From assembly GCA_001438005.1 (NCBI GenBank), contig LIBO01000013.1, positions 1 through 12,383 on the forward strand: 12,383 nt of DNA. Reading direction: 5' to 3'. Below are positions 6,034 to 12,383 of the stretch, piece after piece. Both the position numbers and the translations under genes were made by a program. Position 1 is the stretch's first letter. Each line of letters opens with the position of its first letter. Source of the DNA: Verrucomicrobia subdivision 6 bacterium BACL9 MAG-120507-bin52. Its GTDB lineage: Bacteria > Verrucomicrobiota > Verrucomicrobiia > Methylacidiphilales > Verrucolacustridaceae. The notes beneath the pieces are model-generated. The model ran no database searches. It worked only from the letters and a program-made list of their open reading frames with translations, and was not told where the DNA came from.

Positions 6034-6933
6034 TCAGATCATCCGATCAACCCACTCCGCCCACTCGCCCGGCTCCGGCCAGCGGCCCCCACGGCTCCAG
6101 CACTTCACCCTCTCCCCCAGCGGCGACCACACGGCTGGATCGGTCACCCCGAAAAGAATACCGCATTTTGCACCACTCCAACCTGCCAGGTGGCTGATTC
6201 CACTATCGTGCCCCAAATATAGATCGGAGCTCTGCAGTTGATGAAACACCTCCGGGAGAGTCAGGTTTTGTGCGCAAGAGTGGTCCCCTCTTTTCCATAT
6301 TTCCGGCAGCTCCCCCTCCAATCCAAGCTCCGCCTCTCCCGCTAACCAAGTAACCGCGAAATCATGCTTTTGGCCCAACACCTCCATCTCCTGAACCCAG
6401 CTCTGAATCGGCCAATTCTTCTTACTTCCTCCACTACCGGCATGAATGACCCAAGAGGGTTTTCTCTTTTGAGTTTTTTTTACCCCTTTTATTTTTTCTC
6501 CAAAAAGTCGACGGGAATCACCCACGCTCCCCCCCAATCTCTGGACGGGCTGAGCCAAATGCTTCCAGGCCGCCTCCTTGGGATTCCTTGGATCGTGCGA
6601 GATATACTCCCCTGTCCCGCCTGCCCTTTTCCAGTTGGTAAAAAAGATCTCATCTGGATCAAAAAGATATGAGATCGTCAGATCAAACTCGGTGAAATAG
6701 TCCGACCACTCCGCGTCCAGCTTGCCCGCCCTCGCATAGAAGCTAGCTAGTCCAGGTTGATCGATCGGTCGAACCGCTTGAATCGCCCCTTCCCCCACGA
6801 CCAGCTCCCCGAATTTCTTTCCAACGACCATCTCGATCTCCGCTTCGGGCCACTTCTCCCTCAGTCCCGCCACGGCTGGAAGCGTAAGTAAAAAGTCTCC
6901 CAACGCACCACCACGCAAAACAAGGATCTTCAT
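6034..6933 (-). CDS. Glycosyltransferase family 9 (heptosyltransferase-type)
   Basis: This 299-residue protein has the two-lobe GT-B layout of ADP-heptose:LPS heptosyltransferases. The N-terminus M-K-I-L-V-L-R-G-G-A-L-G-D-F-L-L-T-L-P-A (1-20) is the classic start of the acceptor lobe. The donor lobe begins near V-I-H-A-G-S-G-G-S-K-K-N-W-P (162-175) and holds the sugar-nucleotide motif G-H-D-S-G-I-S-H-L-A (241-250) followed by L-F-G-x-T-D-P-x-x-W-S-P (260-271). Length is slightly below the usual 320-350. A role in adding heptose or a related sugar to lipopolysaccharide is likely, which points to a Gram-negative envelope; the exact donor is not decided. It is the last gene of the minus-strand run, 27 bp after a membrane-protein gene. 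GGGAG lies about 12 bases before the ATG. Confidence 0.88.
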   Translation of the reverse strand: MKILVLRGGALGDFLLTLPAVAGLREKWPEAEIEMVVGKKFGELVVGEGAIQAVRPIDQPGLASFYARAGKLDAEWSDYFTEFDLTISYLFDPDEIFFTNWKRAGGTGEYISHDPRNPKEAAWKHLAQPVQRLGGSVGDSRRLFGEKIKGVKKTQKRKPSWVIHAGSGGSKKNWPIQSWVQEMEVLGQKHDFAVTWLAGEAELGLEGELPEIWKRGDHSCAQNLTLPEVFHQLQSSDLYLGHDSGISHLAGWSGAKCGILFGVTDPAVWSPLGERVKCWSRGGRWPEPGEWAEWVDRMI

Positions 6934-6960
6934 TGTGGAAAGGAACTCCCAGCCCGCTAC

Positions 6961-7512
6961 TTAATAAACAAAAAGTCCCAGACCCAATAGTGCCAACCCA
7001 AAAATGACCCCTAACCCCATCAGAAGTTTCCCCCTTGCCGGAGTGGCCAATCCCCAGGCAATCGCATCTCGTAAAAGGTAAGGTGCCCCCACCATGAACA
7101 TCCCCTCCAAAATAATCAGGTAGGCGTAAGACACAACAATCAGACGCGCTCCGTCGTGCCGCAGAAAAGCCGCATCGAGCAAAACATCCGCTCCCAAAAG
7201 AAACAGAATTCCCAAAGATCGGACCGCGATAAATTCCCGAACATACAACCAGCTGGTGACCCCTAATCCCACGACCCCTAAAACAAAAAGCGGCCGAAAC
7301 CGCGTATACTCCATCAGGTTGATCGTTCCCGCCAGCCAGGCCGACCAAGCCGTCGCCGCGGCCAAAAGTCCGCCACCGAATGCATCTCCACGGGGGAACG
7401 ATCGAATCCATTGGGTGGCTTGCCGGTAGTCGAATAATCCCCACCCATGGCTCAGAAGTAATCCCAGCCCAACCCACACGGAAACTTGCGCTAAAGAGAA
7501 GGAGTAGATCAT
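6961..7512 (-). CDS. Unrecognised multi-helix membrane protein, 183 residues
   Basis: I do not recognise this protein. It is strongly hydrophobic, with about six candidate membrane helices near residues 5-24, 46-64, 72-91, 98-115, 122-141 and 163-182. Charged residues between them are few (R30, R37, R41, E68-R73, E93, R118-D120, R148-D149). No cysteine and no clear catalytic motif is present. The ATG at 7512 lies 9 bases after the miaB stop, and AAGG at the miaB end (GAG TAA GGC) offers a ribosome site at good spacing. It is followed by the GT9 gene after 27 bp, so it is probably co-transcribed with both. A transport or envelope role is possible but only by context. Confidence 0.75.
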   Translation of the reverse strand: MIYSFSLAQVSVWVGLGLLLSHGWGLFDYRQATQWIRSFPRGDAFGGGLLAAATAWSAWLAGTINLMEYTRFRPLFVLGVVGLGVTSWLYVREFIAVRSLGILFLLGADVLLDAAFLRHDGARLIVVSYAYLIILEGMFMVGAPYLLRDAIAWGLATPARGKLLMGLGVIFGLALLGLGLFVY

Positions 7513-7521
7513 CGCGCTGCC

Positions 7522-8898
7522 TTACTCCAAAATGGCCGGATCCGCGTAATCGGTAAATCCGGTGGACTCGGTAATTCGTACCTGAAGGAGTTGGCCAAGA
7601 TGCCGCGCACTCCCATCAAATACGACGGGCCGATTCTGTCGCGAACGCCCCGTCAAACGACTCTCCTTCGTTTTACTGGGGCCCTCGACTAAAATCTCGG
7701 TCAGGGTGCCTACACGCTTCGGTGCGCTGACCGCGACCTGACGATCCAGTAAATCGAGCAAAGCTTTGTTCCACTTCTCTTTCACGCTCTCCGCCACTTC
7801 GGGCTCCAGACTCTTAGCCGCCCGAGTCCCATCTCGCTGCGAATACCGAAAAATAAAACCGTTATCAAACTCTACCTCTTCCATCAAACGATAGGTTTGC
7901 TGAAACTCCTCCTCCGTCTCTCCAGGATAACCAACAATTACATCCGTGGTGAGCCCAATCCCTGGGCAAGCTTGCCTGACTTTCTGGATGATCTTTTTGT
8001 ACTGCTCCACCGTATATCCCCGACCCATTTCCTTCAGAAGCCGATCCGAACCCGATTGAACGGGCAGATGAAGATGCTCACAAAGCTTGCTCAACCGGCC
8101 ATAACAACCGATCAGATCCTCCTTCATTCCGCGCGGATGCGGCGAGGTGAACCGGATCCTCTCCAACCCATCTACCTCCTGTAGCTCCTCCAGCAGCTGA
8201 ACAAAGGCACTTTTCCCTCCAATAGATGGAATTTCTCTCCTTCCGTACATGTTCACGATCTGCCCCAGAAGCGTAACCTCCTTGATCCCCTTTTCGACTA
8301 ATCCACGCACCTCCGTGACGATTTCGGCAATGGGACGGGATCTCTCTTTGCCTCGAGTCGTTGGCACGATGCAAAAGGAGCAGTGCATATCGCAACCCTG
8401 CATCACCGAAACAAAAGCAGTCACTTGCTTCGGGCTTAAGACATGATCCCGGATTGTTTTTTCTGAGGCTGCTTCTTCCTCAACATCGGCCAAGAATTGC
8501 GGTCGACCCCCTAAACGAGCTTTGCGAGCCTCACCGACAAGATCAGCCACCCGATGAAACTTTTGTGTGCCCACCACCAAGTCTAAACCCTTCATCTCCT
8601 GCTCAAGGCTCTTTCCTTTGCGCTGCGCCATACAACCCAGAAATCCTAGAACCACCCCGGGATTATTTTTTCGCAAGGCTTTTAGATTACTCATCTTTCG
8701 TAAAGCCTTCTGCTCGGCCAAATCCCTCACACTGCAGGTGTTTAGAAGAATCACATCCGCCTCCCGCTCCGAAGAGGCGCGCACATAACCTCGATCCAGC
8801 AGGTCACGAGCGACCTGCTCGGTGTCGCGCTCATTCATCTGACAACCATACGTTTTAAAGAAGACAGAGGGCATACTCCTTGAGACTGCCCCAACCAT
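7522..8898 (-). CDS. miaB: tRNA-2-methylthio-N6-dimethylallyladenosine synthase (MiaB)
   Basis: MiaB is a radical-SAM methylthiotransferase that adds the methylthio group to i6A37 in tRNAs reading U-starting codons. From the ATG at 8898 the protein has 458 residues. The N-terminal domain has K-T-Y-G-C-Q-M-N (C19), N-T-C-S-V-R (C55) and G-C-M-A-Q-R (C89), the ligands of the auxiliary cluster. The radical-SAM triad is Q-G-C-D-M-H-C-S-F-C-I-V-P (C169, C173, C176) followed by T-R-G-K-E-R-S-R-P. The C-terminal TRAM region has E-G-P-S-K and L-T-G-R-S-R-Q-N. One departure is L-L-G-Q-I-V-N-M-Y-G where Q-N-V-N is usual. Start choice is uncertain: TTG at 8904 and ATG at 8874 (just behind AGGAG, giving M-P-S-V-F-F-K-T-Y-G-C) are also in frame, and the latter matches the usual family N-terminus. 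The partner MiaA is not in the window. Confidence 0.95.
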   Translation of the reverse strand: MVGAVSRSMPSVFFKTYGCQMNERDTEQVARDLLDRGYVRASSEREADVILLNTCSVRDLAEQKALRKMSNLKALRKNNPGVVLGFLGCMAQRKGKSLEQEMKGLDLVVGTQKFHRVADLVGEARKARLGGRPQFLADVEEEAASEKTIRDHVLSPKQVTAFVSVMQGCDMHCSFCIVPTTRGKERSRPIAEIVTEVRGLVEKGIKEVTLLGQIVNMYGRREIPSIGGKSAFVQLLEELQEVDGLERIRFTSPHPRGMKEDLIGCYGRLSKLCEHLHLPVQSGSDRLLKEMGRGYTVEQYKKIIQKVRQACPGIGLTTDVIVGYPGETEEEFQQTYRLMEEVEFDNGFIFRYSQRDGTRAAKSLEPEVAESVKEKWNKALLDLLDRQVAVSAPKRVGTLTEILVEGPSKTKESRLTGRSRQNRPVVFDGSARHLGQLLQVRITESTGFTDYADPAILE

Positions 8899-8925
8899 GG
8901 GCAAAGGAAAATCCCCAAAGAGGTG

Positions 8926-9183
8926 CTAGGCAAACAGCCGCTTACTGAAATGTCCGCGAACCCATCGGTAAAAAATGAGCGGAATCGGCAACAAGGCAAA
9001 AAAAGCCGCCGGGACTAAAATTGCCAGATCGACCCGGCCACCGTCCATTTTGACGACCCCCTCCCAACCTAGGGCGATGGCCCCGATTCCCGCCCCCCAG
9101 AAACTCAAAGGCATAACCACCGCACGGAATTTTTCCTTTTCCTGCAGACGTCTTATCCTGTCCGAACGGTTACTCCAGTCCAC
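8926..9183 (-). CDS. Small two-helix membrane protein, 85 residues, unknown function
   Basis: A short frame between tatC and miaB on the same strand. The N-terminal 20 residues are highly charged (R-I-R-R-L-Q-E-K-E-K-F-R), followed by two likely membrane helices (about 21-41 and 52-73) with a short loop containing K-M-D-G-G-R, and a basic tail R-G-H-F-S-K-R-L-F. The start is a GTG at 9183 with GAAGGG directly before it; a strong AAGGAGG lies about 22 bases further up with no start in this frame at suitable spacing. I recognise no family. It does not look like TatA or TatB, which have a single N-terminal helix and an amphipathic helix. Operon position and composition support a real gene, but the start is uncertain. 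Confidence 0.65.
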   Translation of the reverse strand: MDWSNRSDRIRRLQEKEKFRAVVMPLSFWGAGIGAIALGWEGVVKMDGGRVDLAILVPAAFFALLPIPLIFYRWVRGHFSKRLFA

Positions 9184-9242
9184 CCCTTCACTCTCTACAA
9201 ATGAACCTCCTTACCAATCAGTTTCGCCAAGATATTCGCAAC

Positions 9243-9995
9243 CTACGTTGTAATCCGCGTTGCCCCTTGGGCCCAACCCATTCCGGCCAAGCCCAGCTCA
9301 AACAGCCCATACAAGGGAATAAACATCAGTCCGAGATTAAAGGGATCGGAGGTAGGTGTAACGCAAGCGGCCAACACAATCAGCGCGACCACGGCATGCC
9401 GCCGATGCTGCGCCACCACCTTCTGCTGTAAAATTCCCAGCCGTGCCAAAATCACCATCACCAGGGGAAGCTCAAACGACAGGCCAAAGCCAACCAGCAT
9501 CTGCAGGGCGAAATCGGTATAGCTGGTCATCGTCCAACTCGTTTCTAAACCCAACCATCGATTTAGCTCCTGAAAGAATGCCAGCGCGCGCGGCAAAACC
9601 AGAAAATAGCAAAATAGAGCCCCGCCTAAAAAAAGAAGTGTCCCCACCAGAAATACGGGCAGCAACAGATTCCGCTCCTTCGCATCCAAGGCAGGCAGTA
9701 AATACTGCCCGATGAAGAAAAGGACGAAGGGCAAGGCCAGCAGGATGCCCGCCCCGATCCCAATTTGTAGGGTCACCGTCATTGGATCGGTCACCTGAAG
9801 GGCGAGTAGCGTATTCGGGCGGGGTTGCGCCAGATTTGCCTGGGCCTGCTGCAGTGGCCAGCGAAGGATTTCCATGACCTGCCCAATTCCCATGACTCCC
9901 AAGACGGAGCCCGCCCCGATAACGCCGGCGCACCTCAAAATCACCCCTCGGAGATCCTCGAGATGATCCAAAAACGGTTTTTCGCTATCCCTCAT
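9243..9995 (-). CDS. tatC: Twin-arginine translocase subunit TatC
   Basis: TatC is the multi-spanning inner-membrane receptor of the Tat pathway, which exports folded, often cofactor-containing proteins. From the ATG at 9995 the protein has 250 residues and begins M-R-D-S-E-K-P-F-L-D-H-L-E-D-L-R, carrying the conserved H-L-x-E/D-L-R motif before the first helix. The other typical segment is a helix with P-F-V-L-F-F-I-G-Q-Y-L-L-P-A-L-D-A-K-E-R, followed by four more hydrophobic segments including F-G-L-S-F-E-L-P-L-V; the E in this helix is typical of the family. The 9995 ATG overlaps the TGA of the cyclo-ligase gene (ATGA), with GGAG nine bases before it; a second ATG at 10010 would add five residues. 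TatA/TatB are not seen in the window. The C-terminus is short and ends A-T-R-I-T-T. Confidence 0.95.
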   Translation of the reverse strand: MRDSEKPFLDHLEDLRGVILRCAGVIGAGSVLGVMGIGQVMEILRWPLQQAQANLAQPRPNTLLALQVTDPMTVTLQIGIGAGILLALPFVLFFIGQYLLPALDAKERNLLLPVFLVGTLLFLGGALFCYFLVLPRALAFFQELNRWLGLETSWTMTSYTDFALQMLVGFGLSFELPLVMVILARLGILQQKVVAQHRRHAVVALIVLAACVTPTSDPFNLGLMFIPLYGLFELGLAGMGWAQGATRITT

Positions 9996-10561
9996 CCGAA
10001 CTTTCTCCATCCCCGCTGAGTAATCACCGCCGGCAACGGAATATCGTGAGGTTGCCGAGGAACTTCCTCCACCTCCTGCTCGGCAAAAAACAATCCCACG
10101 ACCGAGCTAGCACGCCCCCGTCGAGACAACGCTCGGTCGTAGTGACCCCCGCCCCGTCCCAACCGCCCGCCCCTCGAGTCAAAGGCCCTTCCCGGCACAA
10201 CAAATAGCTGAATCTCCTCCAACGGCTTTCGGACGGAGAGATCAGGAGAGGGTTCCCACAATGTCCCTGTCTCGGGCAGTTGACGGGAGGAAACCTCCCA
10301 CCAAGTTAAACCTTCCCGAATATCGATTTTGGGAAAGAGAACTTTTTTTCCCGCATCCAAACCCATCTGCAGCAATCCCCGCGTCTGCGGCTCATCCGTC
10401 AAAGAGAGATAAAGACCTACCACCGGAGCCTGCTTCCATTCTGGCCGCTCCAGCAGCGCCATCTCCATGGTTTGGGATGCCGCCCGCCGCTCCTCTTCAC
10501 TCAAACGCGCCACCCGTGCCCGCATCTCCTCTCGGATCGCTCCTTTAGTTATGCCCAACAT
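9992..10561 (-). CDS. 5-formyltetrahydrofolate cyclo-ligase
   Basis: This enzyme uses ATP to turn 5-formyltetrahydrofolate into 5,10-methenyltetrahydrofolate, returning a storage folate to one-carbon metabolism in the cytoplasm. From the ATG at 10561 it has 189 residues, close to the family norm. K6 and R10 in T-K-G-A-I-R-E-E-M-R match the N-terminal ATP-binding region. Y-L-S-L-T-D-E-P-Q-T (51-60) lies in the folate site. The main signature is V-P-G-R-A-F-D-S-R-G-G-R-L-G-R-G-G-G-H-Y-D-R (122-143 region), matching the family's G-R-L-G-x-G-x-G-x-Y-D-R. Starts at 10573 (ATG) and 10597 (TTG) are possible; the 10561 start gives the usual N-terminus but no start has a good Shine-Dalgarno site. Its stop overlaps the tatC start. 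It is divergent from the metallo-hydrolase gene, with about 50 bp between. Confidence 0.92.
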   Translation of the reverse strand: MLGITKGAIREEMRARVARLSEEERRAASQTMEMALLERPEWKQAPVVGLYLSLTDEPQTRGLLQMGLDAGKKVLFPKIDIREGLTWWEVSSRQLPETGTLWEPSPDLSVRKPLEEIQLFVVPGRAFDSRGGRLGRGGGHYDRALSRRGRASSVVGLFFAEQEVEEVPRQPHDIPLPAVITQRGWRKFG

Positions 10562-10611
10562 GGAAATGACCATGCCCGATTTTATGTCTCCCGCCAACTC
10601 TGCCGACGGAG

Positions 10612-11529
10612 TTGCCTGCCCTCTCCTTTGGCACCATTCTTACTCCCTTGAGTCCTCGGGTTGATCTTCGCTCTCATCGCCCTACCCATCGATTTATTAC
10701 CGATGTTCTTTTACCTGCACTCTTCACCAGAAAACGTGGACATCGCCAAGGCACACCTCCTCTTTTCCCGAAGCTCAAAAAAGGCCAGATTTGCATCACC
10801 TGGATCGGACATGCTTCGTTTCTGATTCAAACCCCGCAAGCCAATATCTTGATCGATCCAAATTGGGCCAATTGGCTCCTGGTCGTGCGCCGCTTGCGAC
10901 ATGCGGGACTCGCCCACCACCACCTTCCCTCGATCGACCTCGTGCTGATCACCCACGCCCACTTCGATCATCTACATCGCCGCAGTCTTCGCCAAATCGC
11001 CGCTAATCAACCGATCGTCGTTCCATCCGGCGTGGGAGATCTTGTCCACGGTCTTGGCTTTGAAAAAGTGTACGAAATGAAATGGTGGGAGCGCCTTCGC
11101 TTTCCGGGAGCCGCCGTCACTTTTGTTCCAGCAAAACATTGGGGCGCCCGCAAAGTGACCGACCATCACCGCGGGTATGGTGGCTTTGTCCTCGATCTTG
11201 GAGGTCGCTCGGTTTACCACGCGGGCGATTCGGGGTACTTCCCGGGGTTTCGTGAGATCGGAAAAAAACTGCACCCGGAAATCTCCCTTCTGCCCATCGG
11301 CGCCTATCACGGTCCCAAGTTTGGCGAAAATCACATGTCCCCCGAAGAGTCCCTTCATGCCTTTCAAGATCTTCGCTCCAAGATTCTCATCCCGATGCAT
11401 TTTGGCACCTATCGTTTGAGCTATGAACCGCTCCACGAGCCCCCGCAACGACTGATGAAGGCCGCGAGTGAGGCCGGACGCCTTGCCAGCGTGCGTTTTC
11501 TGATCGAGGGGATGCCGACCCTATTCTAA
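10612..11529 (+). CDS. Metallo-beta-lactamase-fold hydrolase, UlaG/NAPE-PLD-like
   Basis: This 305-residue protein shows the binuclear-metal hydrolase fold. After a basic N-terminal stretch come W-I-G-H-A-S-F-L-I (64-72) and I-D-P-N-W (81-85), the HxHxDH motif T-H-A-H-F-D-H (114-120), H176 in P-A-K-H-W-G, D206 in Y-H-A-G-D-S-G-Y, and a final His in P-M-H-F-G-T-Y (H263). This complete ligand set and the P-x-x-H-W-x-x-R motif resemble NAPE-phospholipase D and its bacterial relatives (COG2220). The natural substrate is not known; a phosphodiester such as a phospholipid derivative is possible but unproven. No signal peptide is evident. The TTG at 10612 is directly preceded by GGAG; another in-frame TTG lies at 10648. 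The last 9 bases overlap the end of the opposite-strand NlpC-like gene. Confidence 0.88.
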   Translation: MPALSFGTILTPLSPRVDLRSHRPTHRFITDVLLPALFTRKRGHRQGTPPLFPKLKKGQICITWIGHASFLIQTPQANILIDPNWANWLLVVRRLRHAGLAHHHLPSIDLVLITHAHFDHLHRRSLRQIAANQPIVVPSGVGDLVHGLGFEKVYEMKWWERLRFPGAAVTFVPAKHWGARKVTDHHRGYGGFVLDLGGRSVYHAGDSGYFPGFREIGKKLHPEISLLPIGAYHGPKFGENHMSPEESLHAFQDLRSKILIPMHFGTYRLSYEPLHEPPQRLMKAASEAGRLASVRFLIEGMPTLF

Positions 11530-12174
11530 CCCACCCCGCTCCGCCCACCCCGCCTGAGCCGTGGGGCGGGCGAAGGCCACCAACCGACCCCGATGGGTGA
11601 TAAAATTAAAGAAGTTCTTCGCATTTCCACAAGGGGCGTTCGGATCGAATTCATAAACATCCACCCCGCCCCCTCTTTCCCCGTCCATCCTTTGGGAGGA
11701 ACCCGCCACCATCGCTTCCCCGCCTTTTTTTCGCCCCAAATAGATCATCACATGGCTGATCGGAGGGTCCCTTGGCACATCATACGTCCACTCCCAAAAC
11801 AGAAGATCCCCGCTCCTCATCTGCGCGATCAGTTTTATGGAATCCACCTTCCCATCCGCCTTAATCGGAACCGATCGTACTTTTCCCCTCTTTTGAAAAT
11901 AAAGATACTGGTCGGAAGCAGTCCTCGGGATATCAAAACCAAATACTTTCCAGACGATGTATCGAATCGTGTTGGAACAATCCATCGTAATGAGATAAGG
12001 GTGTCCGGGAGGTTGCCACGACTGGGCATAGGACAAATCCTGCTTGGAAAGCCATCGACACGTTTCGACTAACTTCTGGTGCTGCTTAGGGGTCGCCGCG
12101 CCATTCGCGGAAGAAACCATACGCACCAGCACCAAGCCAAGCACCAGAGGAAGCAGCCTGCGGACAATCACCAC
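11521..12174 (-). CDS. Exported NlpC/P60-like cysteine peptidase domain protein
   Basis: This 217-residue protein starts with a signal peptide: R5-R6, a hydrophobic run L-L-P-L-V-L-G-L-V-L-V (7-17), then small residues S-S-A-N-G-A (21-26) for cleavage. The mature part resembles an NlpC/P60 domain: M-D-C-S-N-T-I-R-Y (64-72, C66 as nucleophile), F-D-I-P-R-T-A-S-D-Q (80-89), M-R-S-G-D-L-L-F-W (119-127) and I-S-H-V-M-I-Y-L-G (139-147, H141). Such enzymes usually cut peptidoglycan stem peptides. No LysM, SH3 or other wall-binding domain is seen. The position that normally holds the third catalytic residue (as in F-I-H-A-S) appears here as A-M-V-A-G-S, with V156. It starts with GTG at 12174 (a second GTG at 12171 has better spacing from AAGGA). 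It lies 44 bp after a HAD phosphatase gene and overlaps the metallo-hydrolase gene tail to tail by 9 bp. Confidence 0.8.
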   Translation of the reverse strand: MVIVRRLLPLVLGLVLVRMVSSANGAATPKQHQKLVETCRWLSKQDLSYAQSWQPPGHPYLITMDCSNTIRYIVWKVFGFDIPRTASDQYLYFQKRGKVRSVPIKADGKVDSIKLIAQMRSGDLLFWEWTYDVPRDPPISHVMIYLGRKKGGEAMVAGSSQRMDGERGGGVDVYEFDPNAPCGNAKNFFNFITHRGRLVAFARPTAQAGWAERGGLE

Positions 12175-12218
12175 CCCTTCCTTCGCAAATTACAGACGAA
12201 TCGCAAGTCAGGATAAAT

Positions 12219-12383
12219 TCAATTGGATGAAGACAGAAAATGAAAGAGGGCCTCGGGGTGGGCGAAATCGGTAAAGACCGCATCCGCCCCACACTCCCGC
12301 AACTGTTCCGCCGTAAAGGATCCGGTCGCGACCGCGATCGCCTTGGCCCCAATCGCCCTGGCACAGGCCACATCATGCGGGGT
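12219..12383 (-). CDS. HAD-family phosphatase (phosphoglycolate phosphatase-like), C-terminal part only
   Basis: The last 54 codons of a minus-strand gene enter from the right edge and end with TGA at 12219-12221. The visible part begins T-P-H-D-V-A-C-A-R-A-I-G-A-K-A-I-A-V-A-T-G, which matches the fourth HAD motif region (usually G-D-T-x-x-D) and the following strand. It continues F-T-A-E-Q-L, then G-A-D-A-V-F-T-D-F, a typical end of phosphoglycolate phosphatase-like enzymes. These hydrolyse small phosphomonoesters in the cytoplasm. The catalytic Asp-x-Asp motif is outside the window, so the substrate and full integrity cannot be judged. The gene is 44 bp upstream of the NlpC-like gene on the same strand, so the two may share a transcript. 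Confidence 0.78.
   Translation of the reverse strand, partial: TPHDVACARAIGAKAIAVATGSFTAEQLRECGADAVFTDFAHPEALFHFLSSSN

Noticed and set aside
6743..7477. Minus-strand open frame of 244 codons spanning the membrane protein and GT9 genes
   Set aside because: It crosses two better-supported genes in another frame and has a Gly/Arg/Cys/Trp-rich composition typical of out-of-frame reading.

Overview
The window looks like ordinary chromosome of a compact, moderately GC-rich Gram-negative bacterium. It holds a heptosyltransferase-type GT9 enzyme, a TatC translocase, an exported NlpC/P60 protein, MiaB and folate housekeeping genes. No phage, transposon, CRISPR or integrase signal was seen. The overall mix (membrane-anchored vWA protein, LarA-like protein, DndA-type desulfurase, weak use of Shine-Dalgarno sites) would fit the PVC superphylum, perhaps Verrucomicrobiota, but this is only a guess from gene content.

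Left part (1-3400): a membrane-anchored von Willebrand factor A protein runs off the left edge on the minus strand. It is divergent from a LarA-like protein that keeps the residues of nickel-pincer racemases. That gene converges (7 bp gap) on a DndA-type cysteine desulfurase. A tRNA-Thr(CGT) follows on the plus strand.

Redox block (3379-6031): a small renalase-like FAD protein on the minus strand is divergent from a two-gene plus-strand unit. In that unit a YkgJ-type cysteine-cluster protein is joined by a 4-base stop/start overlap to an HI0933/YhiN-type flavoprotein.

Minus-strand operon (10561 down to 6034): 5-formyltetrahydrofolate cyclo-ligase, tatC (ATGA overlap), an 85-residue two-helix membrane protein, miaB, a 183-residue multi-helix membrane protein, and a GT9 glycosyltransferase. 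This run mixes one-carbon metabolism, protein export, tRNA modification and envelope sugar chemistry.

Right part (10612-12383): a plus-strand metallo-beta-lactamase-fold hydrolase of the UlaG/NAPE-PLD type overlaps, tail to tail, an exported NlpC/P60-like protein. A HAD phosphatase runs off the right edge upstream of it.

No clearly new system was found. The points most worth following are the LarA-like protein with an intact pincer-site spacing, the orphan DndA-type desulfurase beside it, two unnamed membrane proteins in the tatC-miaB run, and an NlpC-like protein that seems to lack the third catalytic residue. Two coding regions at the window edges (1-727 and 12219-12383, both minus) are incomplete. 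No gene-free stretch exceeds about 110 bases.
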